A DNA stretch of 64,000 nucleotides from Erwinia sp. E602 (GTDB taxonomy: Bacteria > Pseudomonadota > Gammaproteobacteria > Enterobacterales > Enterobacteriaceae). How positions within the stretch are numbered: the first letter of the stretch is position 1; the number at the start of each line of letters is the position of its first letter. The stretch covers positions 4,092,001 through 4,156,000 of the forward strand of contig NZ_CP046582.1 of the NCBI RefSeq assembly GCF_018141005.1. Reading direction: 5' to 3'. Below the pieces are notes generated by a model. The model ran no database searches and was not told the DNA's origin. It saw only the letters and a program-made list of their open reading frames with translations. Below are positions 8,870 through 17,733 of the stretch, one piece after another. The position numbers were made by a program, and so were the translations under genes.

Positions 8870-9172
8870 TTTAAGGTTAATCATCTTATTATATGATTCA
8901 ATAATCCCCCGCCCTGTTATTGACGCGTTTTAATTGAACGCCGCCCGCACTTCACCTTTATTCATCTTGACACTCTGACATCTTTAATTGATGGTGATAT
9001 GAAAGAACACAGTGAAATTATTTAACTCACCAGAAACAGCCTTGCAATTTTATATATGAAACTCACAAAAACCTTAATCTTACAGAGTAAGCCATGCTGG
9101 AGAATGCCAGATATAACTGTGTTCATCGCTGTACCTGCTACGGATGCTGATTGATAATAAACAGGAGGCTTT

Positions 9173-10369
9173 ATGCGCAACCATACGATTTTATTCATTA
9201 TTTTTATTATAACACACACTATCCCTGCACAGGCTGGCCCGCCCCCCGTTCCCCACCTGCACTGGCAGAGCACGGATAACCATTCGGGGGTGGATATTGG
9301 CGGTGCCCTGCGGTCGAATTATCGCTATGAGGACTGGAACACCAGTAATAATCGTAACCCACCACACTTGCGTTTTGACACGTTCCGCGTTGACAGTAGT
9401 GGTTATTATAATAACCTGTCCTTTGATTCCGGATTCTGGTTTCAGGAAAATCATAAATATGCGATTGATCGCACCTTTATTGCCTGGCATGTGACTCAGC
9501 AACAGCAGGTGCAGCTGGGGGCACCTTATAAACCTTTTGGTCTGATGCCCTACCCGCAGTTTGGCTGGTCCTACCATATTCCGTTCTTTCTCGGTTTTGC
9601 CGTTAACAGCGGACTGGGGGCCCGCTATCGCTATCAGGATGCGGACTGGACACTGGATGCCGCCTGGTTTCCGGAAATGCTGCCGCCAGGGGTGCGCTAC
9701 GCCCCTGATACCGGCTACTACGGGGAGCTGAAAAATACGCTGTATGGCCCGCACCACCGGCAGTTTAACGAGAAGCGTGACCAGCTCAATCTGCGGCTGG
9801 CACGAACGGTGAAAAGCGGGCGCTGGAACAATGAGTTTGGCGCTTCGCTGGCGGCCGCCCGTCTGGTTAACCACAGCAGCGGTGGCAACGGGACGTTCTG
9901 GGCGGCGGGTGCGCACACCATGCTGAATATCGACGACTGGCACCTGACCAGCCAGCTGATCCGCTACCAGTACGCGCCGAAGGATCCCCCGGGCAGCGAT
10001 CGATCGACGATCCTGATGGGTGGCAACGGGCTGACGCCCGCTTATCTGATTCCGGCTAAAGCCACCACGGCCTCACTTAACCTGGCTCGCGATCTCGGGG
10101 TGCGCTGGGGGCCGGTCAGCAAGCTGCGCTTTTATACCGATTACAGCGTGCTGTGGAAGGATAAAAAGGGCTGGTCTGATTCACAGATGGAAACGCTGGG
10201 CGTACAGCTGTTCGCGCTACCGGTGATGTTCTGGCTCGACTTTACCTGGTCAACCAATGCCAATCCGTGGGGAGGTGCATTGAACGCCACCGGGTGGACG
10301 TCCACCCGTTCGGCGGGCAGCGACAAATGGTATTTTCGTAGCAATCTGAACATGGGTTACTACTTTTAG
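9173..10369 (+). CDS. Outer-membrane beta-barrel (porin-like) protein
   Basis: A 398-residue protein with a signal peptide (hydrophobic IILFIIFIITHTIPAQA-type start, cleavage after AQA). It contains many amphipathic aromatic-rich strands (DWTLDAAWFP, DNWHL/DDWHLTSQLIRYQY, LRFYTDYSVLW) and ends in Tyr-Tyr-Phe. The C-terminal Phe is the usual Bam recognition residue, so outer-membrane insertion is likely. It loosely resembles porins of the phosphate-selective OprO/P superfamily, but I cannot assign a substrate. Start ATG 9173 has a strong AGGAGG site. It is preceded by an AT-rich region and a heptamer repeat, and converges with nadR. Confidence 0.72.
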   Translation: MRNHTILFIIFIITHTIPAQAGPPPVPHLHWQSTDNHSGVDIGGALRSNYRYEDWNTSNNRNPPHLRFDTFRVDSSGYYNNLSFDSGFWFQENHKYAIDRTFIAWHVTQQQQVQLGAPYKPFGLMPYPQFGWSYHIPFFLGFAVNSGLGARYRYQDADWTLDAAWFPEMLPPGVRYAPDTGYYGELKNTLYGPHHRQFNEKRDQLNLRLARTVKSGRWNNEFGASLAAARLVNHSSGGNGTFWAAGAHTMLNIDDWHLTSQLIRYQYAPKDPPGSDRSTILMGGNGLTPAYLIPAKATTASLNLARDLGVRWGPVSKLRFYTDYSVLWKDKKGWSDSQMETLGVQLFALPVMFWLDFTWSTNANPWGGALNATGWTSTRSAGSDKWYFRSNLNMGYYF

Positions 10370-10378
10370 GCCGCCAGC

Positions 10379-10399
10379 GGGCGGATCGTCGATCCGCCC
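10379..10399. terminator. Hairpin between convergent porin-like gene and nadR
   Basis: GGGCGGATC-GTC-GATCCGCCC, a perfect 9-bp stem with a 3-base loop, sits in the 36 bp between two convergent stop codons. It lacks a T-run on either strand but could serve as a bidirectional transcript end. Confidence 0.55.
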
Positions 10400-10405
10400 T
10401 GCCCG

Positions 10406-11632
10406 TTACACCCCCAGCATCTCCTTCACCAGTTCCACGCAGCGCAGGAAGCGCTCGTCGTAGTTATCCTGCTCGACGCGTACAAAACTGATGTCGTTCT
10501 CGTTGAGCATGGCGATCAGCAGCTCCTGGAACTCTTTGCGATCCACCGAGCTGCCGAGGCTGCGCAGGCCGTCGGCCACCCAGGGCACGTTGTTCTCTAC
10601 CAGAATCACCAGGTCAAAGCGGTATTCGTCGATCAGCGCCTGCACGAACGGGTGCTCACGTCCCTCGTACTTTTTGCAGAATGCCTGAGTGGTGACAAAG
10701 TCGGTGTCGATAAACGCCACCTTGTTAGCGTACTTGACCGCGAAGTCGATGTACTGCGCCTGGCCCAGCGCGATTTTATCGTAGTCGGAGTACTGCAGCG
10801 CCATCTCGTCGCCACCCAGGTGCGAGAAGACGTAATCGCGGCCAAACTCCCACGCGCTGGTGGTGTTGAAGATGTTTGCCAGCTTGTTGACCAGCGTCGA
10901 CTTGCCGCTCGACTCGCCGCCGAGGATCGCCACGGTGCGCACAAAGAACGGCTTCACTTCGGTAGGAATATACTCCCAGTAGCGGAACGGGTCCTGACGG
11001 ATCTGCCCGCCGCTGATGCTCATAAAGGTGCGCTTTGGGTCGATGACTACCGTCTCTACGCCCAGATGGGCGCTGAACTGTTCGGCGTCCCCCTCTTCGC
11101 TGGTGTAGATACGGTCGGGCACGATGCCGCGATCGTCGAGAAACGCCTTCACGCCGCGGCTCCAGACGTCCCAGCCGTGGGGATAGGGCTCCATCCCCTC
11201 TTCGTTAAAGGAATGGATGCGGATATTTTTCTGGTACTTAAAGGTCTGCAGCAGCCAGCGCAGGCGATCGCTGACCGTCGGCTGTTGCGACATGGCGCTG
11301 TCTTCAAACAGCTGGCGGTCACGCGGCTCGTCATAGCCCATGATGATATGCAGCTCGTCCACCTGGCTGCAGGCGCGCTGGATCAGGTAAATATGGCCGG
11401 TATGCAGCGGGTAAAACTTGCCGAACACTACGCCGATGGTCTTCTCACGGCGCGGGAACTCCAGCCCGAGAAACCGGTGCAGGGCTTCCAGCTTCTGTGC
11501 GCTGGGGCTTTTAATCTTGGCGTTCAACAGCTGGCTGAGGTAGCCCTTGGTCATACCGCTGGCATCCGCCACCTGCTGCAGCGTGCAGCCCTGCTGACGA
11601 ATAGCCGTTTTCAGATAGTCAAATGACGACAC
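10406..11632 (-). CDS. nadR: NadR, trifunctional NAD regulator / NMN adenylyltransferase / nicotinamide riboside kinase
   Basis: A 408-residue protein that represses NAD biosynthesis and uptake genes and also has NMN adenylyltransferase and ribosylnicotinamide kinase domains. Residues 1-60 are an HTH (LQQVADASGMTKGYLSQLLN). Residues about 63-225 are the nucleotidyltransferase, with GKFYPLHTGH and the ISGGQIR motif. The C-terminal kinase has a P-loop GGESSGKST. Length matches the E. coli protein (410). Translation starts at GTG 11632, where the sequence MSSFDYLKTAI aligns with E. coli. The gene follows radA in the same direction, as in E. coli (serB-radA-nadR), with a 164-bp gap containing a tandem repeat. 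Confidence 0.98.
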   Translation of the reverse strand: MSSFDYLKTAIRQQGCTLQQVADASGMTKGYLSQLLNAKIKSPSAQKLEALHRFLGLEFPRREKTIGVVFGKFYPLHTGHIYLIQRACSQVDELHIIMGYDEPRDRQLFEDSAMSQQPTVSDRLRWLLQTFKYQKNIRIHSFNEEGMEPYPHGWDVWSRGVKAFLDDRGIVPDRIYTSEEGDAEQFSAHLGVETVVIDPKRTFMSISGGQIRQDPFRYWEYIPTEVKPFFVRTVAILGGESSGKSTLVNKLANIFNTTSAWEFGRDYVFSHLGGDEMALQYSDYDKIALGQAQYIDFAVKYANKVAFIDTDFVTTQAFCKKYEGREHPFVQALIDEYRFDLVILVENNVPWVADGLRSLGSSVDRKEFQELLIAMLNENDISFVRVEQDNYDERFLRCVELVKEMLGV

Positions 11633-11717
11633 AACAAGCCTCCTGCGGGGGATGGCGGGCGATCACAGCCCGCCGTTGAGTATAGTCTGCCGGGCACCGG
11701 CGGCACATCAGTCTGTC

Positions 11718-11834
11718 ATTACCGAACGCCGGGGCCCGACAGCGCATCCGCGTGTAATCACAGGTCGTCGGGGCTCAACAGCGCGTCCGCGTATGATTAC
11801 AGGTCGTCAAGGATCGACAGCGCATCCGCCAGTT
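11718..11834. repeat. Three 39-bp tandem copies of the radA 3' end
   Basis: Three degenerate copies with an exact 39-bp period: 11718-11756, 11757-11795 and 11796-11834. The third contains the last codons and stop of radA. On the minus strand each copy, in the same frame as radA, reads like the ADAL...DDL-stop end of RadA and ends in its own stop codon (TAA, TGA, TAA). The array extends into the radA-nadR gap. Confidence 0.85.
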
Positions 11835-13182
11835 TTTTTACGCCGTACACCTTCATGTTTTCCGGCATCTTCTTCGGCACGTTGGCCGCGGGCACGATCG
11901 CCCGGCGGAAGCCGTGCTTGGCCGCCTCAGAGATGCGCTCCTGGCCGCTCGGCACCGGGCGGATTTCTCCGGCCAGCCCCACTTCACCGAACACCACCAG
12001 ATCCTGCGGCAGCGGACGATCGCGCAGGCTGGAGACCATCGACAGCATCAGCGCCAGGTCGGCGCTGGTCTCGGTGACCTTGACGCCGCCAACCACGTTA
12101 ACGAACACGTCCTGGTCGGCCATCTGCAGGCCGCCGTGACGGTGCAGCACCGCCAGCAGGATCGCCAGCCGGTTCTGCTCCAGCCCCACCGCCACGCGCC
12201 GGGGGTTACCCATCATCGAGTGATCGACCAGCGCCTGGATCTCAACCAGCAGCGGCCGCGTGCCCTCCCACAGCACCATCACCGAGCTGCCGGAGGTTAC
12301 TTCGTCGCCGCGGCTTAAGAAGATCGCCGACGGGTTGCTGACCTCGCGCAGCCCCTGCTCGGTCATGGCAAACACCCCCAGCTCATTCACCGCGCCGAAG
12401 CGGTTTTTATGGCTACGCAGGGTGCGGTAACGCGAGTCCGCGTCGCCGTCCAGCAGTACCGAACAGTCGATGCAGTGCTCCAGCACCTTGGGCCCGGCCA
12501 GCGAGCCGTCTTTGGTGACGTGACCGACCATCACGATCGCCACGCCGGTGGTTTTGGCAAAACGGGTGAGATAGGCGGCGGTTTCGCGCACCTGCGCCAC
12601 GCTGCCCGGCGACGACTGGATGTCGGCCATATGCATCACCTGGATCGAGTCGATCACCATCAGCTTCGGCTGCTCCTGTTCGGCGATCAGGCAGATCTGC
12701 TCGATGCTGGTTTCCGACAGCATATAGAGGTTTTCGGTCGGCAGCCCCAGCCGGTGGGCGCGCATCGCCACCTGCTGCAGCGACTCTTCACCGGTGACGT
12801 AGAGAGTTTTCATCGACTCAGAGAGCCTGCACAGCGTCTGCAGCAGCAGGGTACTTTTCCCCGCGCCGGGGTTACCGCCGATCAGAATGGCGCTGCCGGG
12901 CACCACGCCGCCGCCGAGCACGCGGTCAAACTCTTTAAAACCGGTGCTGAAGCGCGGCAGCGCTTCGAGGCTGATTTCGGAGAGTTTCTGCACCCGGCTC
13001 GGGCCGGCGACGCTGCCCGCATAGCCGGAGAGGCGCTCGTTACGCGCCGCGGCAGGCGAGGCGGCAAGCCGCATCTCGGTGATGGTGTTCCAGGCCTGGC
13101 AGGCGCTGCACTGCCCCTGCCAGCGTGGGTAGTCTGCACCGCATTCGTTGCAGACAAAGGCACGTTTTACCGCTTTGGCCAA
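11797..13182 (-). CDS. radA: RadA (Sms), DNA branch-migration helicase in recombination
   Basis: RecA-like ATPase that promotes branch migration and processing of recombination intermediates. The 461 residues carry an N-terminal C4 zinc finger (CNEC...CSAC), a RecA-like core with Walker A GGNPGAGKST, the RadA-specific KNRFG motif, and a Lon-like C-terminal domain (GEVGLAGEIRPV). It is nearly collinear with E. coli RadA. The start is TTG 13182, preceded by GGGGAAGC. It lies 9 bp after serB, so both are probably in one transcript, followed by nadR. Its 3' end is reiterated downstream (see repeat at 11718). Confidence 0.98.
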   Translation of the reverse strand: MAKAVKRAFVCNECGADYPRWQGQCSACQAWNTITEMRLAASPAAARNERLSGYAGSVAGPSRVQKLSEISLEALPRFSTGFKEFDRVLGGGVVPGSAILIGGNPGAGKSTLLLQTLCRLSESMKTLYVTGEESLQQVAMRAHRLGLPTENLYMLSETSIEQICLIAEQEQPKLMVIDSIQVMHMADIQSSPGSVAQVRETAAYLTRFAKTTGVAIVMVGHVTKDGSLAGPKVLEHCIDCSVLLDGDADSRYRTLRSHKNRFGAVNELGVFAMTEQGLREVSNPSAIFLSRGDEVTSGSSVMVLWEGTRPLLVEIQALVDHSMMGNPRRVAVGLEQNRLAILLAVLHRHGGLQMADQDVFVNVVGGVKVTETSADLALMLSMVSSLRDRPLPQDLVVFGEVGLAGEIRPVPSGQERISEAAKHGFRRAIVPAANVPKKMPENMKVYGVKKLADALSILDDL

Positions 13183-13191
13183 AGCTTCCCC

Positions 13192-14169
13192 TTAACGTTC
13201 TTCGTGGATCAGGCTGCCGCTGAGGATGCAGAACACCCCCATCAGATCGGCGTGGCGAATGGTCACTTCGGTTTGTTCGTTCACTTTTGGCTTGGCATGG
13301 TAGGCAATGCCCAGCCCGGAGGCTTTGATCATCGGCAGATCGTTAGCGCCATCACCCACGGCCACGGTCTGCTCCGGCGCGATGCCGAAACGTTCAGCCA
13401 GCTGGCGCAGGGTGTTCGCTTTGTACTGTGCATCAACGATATCGCCCAGCACTTCACCGGTCAGTTTGCCATCGCGGATCTCCAGCACGTTGGCGGCAAT
13501 CGCCGACAGGTGCAGGCTGTCACGCAGGTATTCGGCAAAGTAGGTGAAGCCGCCGGAGGCGATCGCCACCTGCCAGCCCAGCGCCTGCAGCTTGTGCACC
13601 AGCGAGGTCAGCCCCGGCATCAGCGGCAGCTCGTCGCGCACCTGCTTCAGAATATTGGCGTCCGCCCCCTTCAGGGTGGCGACGCGCTGGCGCAGGCTGG
13701 CAGCAAAGTCCAGCTCGCCGCGCATGGCCCGTTCGGTCACTTCTGCCACCAGCTCGCCGCTGCCGGCCAGCTTAGCGATCTCGTCGATGCACTCGATCTC
13801 AATCGCGGTGGAGTCCATATCCATCACCAGCAGGCCCGGCGTTTTCAGGTGCGGGATTTTACCCAGCGGCGCCACGTCCAGCCCGGCGTCGTGGGCCAGC
13901 TGCGCGGCAAACGGCGTCAGTGAGCCGGCCAGGCGTACCACGTGATAATCCTCAATGCTCCACGCGCTGACGATCACCATCGCGGCACCCAGGCGGTGCT
14001 GGTAGGCGGTCAGCGCCGCTTTATCCAGCTGGCGTCCGTACAGTAACCAACCGGTGCGCCCGGCACGGTAGTCCAGCGGCATCACTTCATCGCCGCTCAG
14101 GGAAAGGGGTAAACCCGGCCATTCGGAAACATCGGCGGGCAGATCGCACCAGGTCAGACTATTCGGCAT
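13192..14169 (-). CDS. serB: Phosphoserine phosphatase SerB
   Basis: Last step of serine biosynthesis: hydrolysis of phosphoserine. The 325-residue protein has an N-terminal regulatory region of about 100 residues and a HAD core. HAD motif I is DMDST, motif II falls in the VAIASGGFTYF segment, and motif III/IV is GDGANDLPM. Length is close to the E. coli enzyme (322). It is the first gene of a serB-radA(-nadR) leftward unit and is divergent from smp, as in E. coli. Confidence 0.98.
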   Translation of the reverse strand: MPNSLTWCDLPADVSEWPGLPLSLSGDEVMPLDYRAGRTGWLLYGRQLDKAALTAYQHRLGAAMVIVSAWSIEDYHVVRLAGSLTPFAAQLAHDAGLDVAPLGKIPHLKTPGLLVMDMDSTAIEIECIDEIAKLAGSGELVAEVTERAMRGELDFAASLRQRVATLKGADANILKQVRDELPLMPGLTSLVHKLQALGWQVAIASGGFTYFAEYLRDSLHLSAIAANVLEIRDGKLTGEVLGDIVDAQYKANTLRQLAERFGIAPEQTVAVGDGANDLPMIKASGLGIAYHAKPKVNEQTEVTIRHADLMGVFCILSGSLIHEER

Positions 14170-14345
14170 TACGGCTCCTGCAGGGACTGATTAAGCATTG
14201 TTATGCGGTGGATGAGCGTGCAGAGCGCCTCGCGCCTCGCCGCCCGCTCACCGGACCAGTATAAAACCTGGCGAAAGGCTACCTTGTCAGGCCGCCTTCT
14301 GGCAACATAAAGCGAGGATCGTTCCACCATTTTTGAAGGGTTGTG

Positions 14346-15242
14346 ATGGCTAAAGCCAAACTGAAATTTCGCCTGCACCGCACGGTGATCGTACTGATCA
14401 GCCTGGCGCTGCTGGTGGTGCTGATGCAGGGTGCCTCCTGGTTCAGCCTCGGCCACCAGATGGCGCGCTCGGAGCAGGTGGAAGAGCTGGCGCACACTCT
14501 GACGCGCCAGGTGGCGTGGAGCCTGACGCCGCTGATGGATAACAGCGACGATAACCACCAGAAAATCGTCGATACCCTCGACCAGCTGACCCACGACAGC
14601 CGCATTCTTGACGCCTCGGTCTACGACGATGAAGGCTCGCTGCTGGCGCACAGCGGCGAGAGCATCAACGTGCGCGACAGGCTGGCGCTGGACGGTCAGC
14701 GGGCCGGCAGCTACTTCAACCATCAGATTGTGCAGCCGCTGGCCAGCAAAGAGGGGCCGCGCGGCTTTCTGCGCGTGACGCTGGATACCCACGTGCTGGT
14801 CACCGAATCCCGCCAGGTGGATAACACCACCAATATTCTGCGCCTGATGCTGCTGCTGGCGCTGGCCATCGGCATTATTCTCACCCGTACCCTGCTGCGC
14901 GACCGCCGCACCCGCTGGCAGCAGTCACCGTTCCTGTTAACCGCCAATAATCCGGTCAGAGAGGATGATGAAGAGGAGCCGGACAATGCCAGCCAGGGCA
15001 GCGGCCTGACCATTCGCATCCATGATGGCGACCCGCAGGACGACCAGGCTGAAGAGACCAGCATCAGCGCCGGGAGCAGCGGCGGCGGCAATAAAGAGAG
15101 CATCGGTGCCATCCTCAACAAAGAGGGCAACAATGCCGTCAGCTTCGACGGCGTCAGCGCAGAGAACGATAAAGGAAACGCCGGCAGCGCTAAAGGCCGC
15201 GATGACGACATGAATAAGCGCGGCAGCGGGCACAGCCGTTAA
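14346..15242 (+). CDS. smp: Smp/YtjB membrane protein with long C-terminal extension
   Basis: An inner-membrane protein of unknown detailed role, encoded next to and divergent from serB. The first ~205 residues match E. coli Smp (YtjB). They include TM1 (TVIVLISLALLVVLMQGASW), a periplasmic part with DRLALDGQRAGSYFNHQIV, and TM2 (ILRLMLLLALAIGIILTRTLL), then TRWQQSPFLLTANNP. E. coli Smp ends a few residues later (about 214 total). This one continues for about 85 residues of low-complexity, Asp/Glu/Ser/Gly-rich, probably disordered cytoplasmic sequence, giving 298 residues. The start is ATG 14346 (a GTG immediately precedes it). Confidence 0.9.
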   Translation: MAKAKLKFRLHRTVIVLISLALLVVLMQGASWFSLGHQMARSEQVEELAHTLTRQVAWSLTPLMDNSDDNHQKIVDTLDQLTHDSRILDASVYDDEGSLLAHSGESINVRDRLALDGQRAGSYFNHQIVQPLASKEGPRGFLRVTLDTHVLVTESRQVDNTTNILRLMLLLALAIGIILTRTLLRDRRTRWQQSPFLLTANNPVREDDEEEPDNASQGSGLTIRIHDGDPQDDQAEETSISAGSSGGGNKESIGAILNKEGNNAVSFDGVSAENDKGNAGSAKGRDDDMNKRGSGHSR

Positions 15243-15296
15243 GACATCCACAAAGGCTGAGGGTACGGCCCTGTGCCGAAACCCCATCAGCAACGA

Positions 15297-15515
15297 CTAA
15301 AGCTTTGGCAATGCCATCCGTCGCCAGCGGAGTGGCCACATGGCCCGCCCGAGAAACCCCTGCGGCCGCAAATCGCTGAGGTACCAGGGCAGACCGGCAA
15401 AGTGCTGCCAGTCGCCTGGCTGACGTCCAGCCTGGCCTGCAGGGTGGCCGCATCCAGCGGCCCGCCCGCGATCGTAGCTGAACAGCCTGAGGCCGCGACT
15501 GAAAGGCAGAGTGGA
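15297..15515 (-). pseudogene. Relic of yjjJ (HipA-like kinase family, hipH)
   Basis: No intact gene occupies 15243-15663. On the minus strand one open stretch reads LFSYDRGRAAG...GDWQHFAGLPWYLSDLRPQGFLGRAM. The block LPWYLSDLRPQGFLGR is characteristic of the N-terminal region of YjjJ/HipA-like proteins as I remember them. It is bounded by TGA (15516-15518) and TAG (15297-15299). In E. coli yjjJ directly follows deoD in the same orientation and precedes lplA and smp. This fragment has the same place and strand, which supports a decayed yjjJ; lplA is gone. Confidence 0.55.
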
Positions 15516-15663
15516 TCAAAAAACGCGTGATGACCGGCGATCCGGCTGAAAAGCCGAGGGGGATTGCTGAAAGAAAGGGGGGTACGGCGAATTACCCGGC
15601 GGCAGCCCGCCGAACGGGTGAGCCGGGTGAACGGTGAGGCCGGGGGCCGGCCTCACCGGTTTA

Positions 15664-16383
15664 TCAGGCGTTGTCGCCCAGCAGTACCGACTCCAGCGCG
15701 ATCTTAATCATATCGTTGAAGGTGGTCTGGCGTTCGGCAGCGGTGGTCTGCTCGTGGGTGCGGATATGGTCCGACACGGTGCAGATGGTCAGCGCTTTCG
15801 CACCGAACTCTGCCGCCACGCCGTAGATACCGGCCGCTTCCATCTCAACGCCGAGGATGCCGTACTTCTCCATCACGTCGAACATCTGCGGATCCGGGCT
15901 GTAAAACAGGTCGGCGGAGAAGATGTTGCCGACGCGCGCGTCCACGCCCAGCGCTTTGGCCGCGTCAACCGCGTTACGCACCATGTCGAAGTCGGCAATC
16001 GCCGCAAAATCGTGGTCTTTGAAGCGCATGCGGTTCACTTTGGAATCGGTGCAGGCACCCATCCCGATCACCACGTCACGCAGCTTCACGTCTTCACGCA
16101 CCGCGCCGCAGGAACCCACGCGGATGATCTTCTTCACGCCGAAGTCGGTGATCAGCTCTTTGGCGTAGATCGAGCAGGACGGGATGCCCATACCGTGACC
16201 CATCACCGAGATCTTACGGCCTTTATAGGTGCCGGTGTAACCGAGCATGCCGCGCACGTTGTTCACTTCAACCGCGCCATCCAGGAAGGTTTCCGCGATG
16301 TGCTTAGCGCGCAGCGGATCGCCCGGCATCAGTACCACGTCGGCGAAATCACCCAGTTCAGCGTTAATATGAGGCGTAGCCAT
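15664..16383 (-). CDS. deoD: Purine nucleoside phosphorylase DeoD
   Basis: Cytosolic hexameric enzyme that splits purine (deoxy)ribonucleosides with phosphate. The 239 residues match E. coli DeoD closely ([54 protein letters not shown]). The phosphate-binding Gly20/Arg24 region and the ribose-binding ME pair are visible. It is the last gene of deoCABD, 63 bp after deoB. Confidence 0.99.
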   Translation of the reverse strand: MATPHINAELGDFADVVLMPGDPLRAKHIAETFLDGAVEVNNVRGMLGYTGTYKGRKISVMGHGMGIPSCSIYAKELITDFGVKKIIRVGSCGAVREDVKLRDVVIGMGACTDSKVNRMRFKDHDFAAIADFDMVRNAVDAAKALGVDARVGNIFSADLFYSPDPQMFDVMEKYGILGVEMEAAGIYGVAAEFGAKALTICTVSDHIRTHEQTTAAERQTTFNDMIKIALESVLLGDNA

Positions 16384-16446
16384 GTTGTTATCCTTTTAAA
16401 GTCATGCCGGGGCTTTCGCCCCGGTTACAGAATGAGGTGCGCTGTT

Positions 16447-17670
16447 TTACAGCATTGATTTGCCGTAATCCATATCGGAGAGGCCAAAATAGCGTGCCAC
16501 GGTCTGGCCGATATCGGCGAAGGTATCGCGGTAGCCCAGATAACCCGGCTTGACGCCCGGGCCGTAGATCAGCACCGGAATATGTTCGCGGGTGTGTTCA
16601 GTGCCCGGCCAGCTTGGATCGCAGCCGTGGTCAGCGGTGAGGATCAGGATATCACCCTCTTTCACCTGCGCCATCAGCTCCGGCAGGCGGCGGTCAAACA
16701 GCTCCAGCCCGCCGGCATAGCCAGGAATATCGCGACGGTGGCCCCAGGTGGAGTCAAAGTCAACGAAGTTGGTGAACACGATGCTGTTATCCGGCGCAAT
16801 CGCCATCTCTTTCACCGTTGCGTCAAACAGCGCGTCCAGCCCGGTGGCCTTCACCTTTTTGGTGATGCCGACGTGGGCATAGATATCGGCGATTTTACCG
16901 ACGGACACCACCTCACCGCCCTGCTCGTCCACCAGCTTTTTCAGCACGGTGGCGGACGGCGGCTCTACCGCCAGGTCGTGACGGTTGCCGGTGCGTTCAA
17001 AGCTGCCGGCCTTGTCGCCGACGAACGGACGGGCGATCACCCGGCCAATGTTGTAGCCGCCTTCGGTGAGGACTTCACGGGCGATTTCACAGAGTTCGTA
17101 CAGACGATCCAGCCCGAAAGTCTCTTCATGGCAGGCAATCTGGAACACCGAATCCGCGGAGGTATAGAAAATCGGCTTGCCGCTTTTCATATGCTCTTCG
17201 CCCAGCCTGTCGAGGATCACCGTCCCCGAGGCGTGGCAGTTACCGAGATAGCCCGGCAGCTGCGCCTTTTCCACCAGCTCGTCGAGCAGCGCCTGCGGGA
17301 AGCTGTTCTCGACGTCGCTGAAGTAGCCCCAGTCGAACAGCACCGGCACGCCGGCAATTTCCCAGTGGCCGGACGGCGTATCTTTGCCGGACGACAGCTC
17401 GCTGGCGTAAGCATAAGCGCCGGTAATTTCAGCGTGTTTATCCAGCCCCGGCGGGAAGCGACCGGTGGAGGCCTCCGCCGCTTTACCCAGCCCCAGCGCC
17501 GTCAGATTCGGCAAATGCAGCGGCCCCTGACGTCCTTTATCCGCTTCCCCGTTGAAGCACGCCTCGGCGATGTGGCCAAGGGTATCCGAGCCTGCATCGC
17601 CAAAGCGATCGGCGTCTTTACTGGAGCCGATTCCAAACGAATCCAGCACCATGATAAATACACGTTTCAT
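16447..17670 (-). CDS. deoB: Phosphopentomutase DeoB
   Basis: Interconverts (deoxy)ribose-1-phosphate and -5-phosphate, linking nucleoside phosphorolysis to DeoC. The 407 residues have the alkaline-phosphatase-fold start [15 protein letters not shown], the D-[KR]-D catalytic region ([21 protein letters not shown]), and metal-binding [19 protein letters not shown] start at ATG 17670, with AGGAGACC upstream, which gives the E. coli length. Third gene of deoCABD. Confidence 0.99.
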   Translation of the reverse strand: MKRVFIMVLDSFGIGSSKDADRFGDAGSDTLGHIAEACFNGEADKGRQGPLHLPNLTALGLGKAAEASTGRFPPGLDKHAEITGAYAYASELSSGKDTPSGHWEIAGVPVLFDWGYFSDVENSFPQALLDELVEKAQLPGYLGNCHASGTVILDRLGEEHMKSGKPIFYTSADSVFQIACHEETFGLDRLYELCEIAREVLTEGGYNIGRVIARPFVGDKAGSFERTGNRHDLAVEPPSATVLKKLVDEQGGEVVSVGKIADIYAHVGITKKVKATGLDALFDATVKEMAIAPDNSIVFTNFVDFDSTWGHRRDIPGYAGGLELFDRRLPELMAQVKEGDILILTADHGCDPSWPGTEHTREHIPVLIYGPGVKPGYLGYRDTFADIGQTVARYFGLSDMDYGKSML

Positions 17671-17733
17671 CCTGGTCTCCTGCGCGATTGTCGCGGTGAG
17701 CATTAAAAAAATGCGATCAGAACAGAATACCGC

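Noticed and set aside
12409..13923. 504-codon open frame on the plus strand
   Set aside because: Antisense to radA and serB, which are certain by full-length similarity. Its His/Arg/Gln-rich sequence is typical of a reverse shadow.
15273..15530. Plus-strand 85-codon frame between smp and deoD
   Set aside because: No ribosome site or motif; the minus strand carries the YjjJ-like relic instead.
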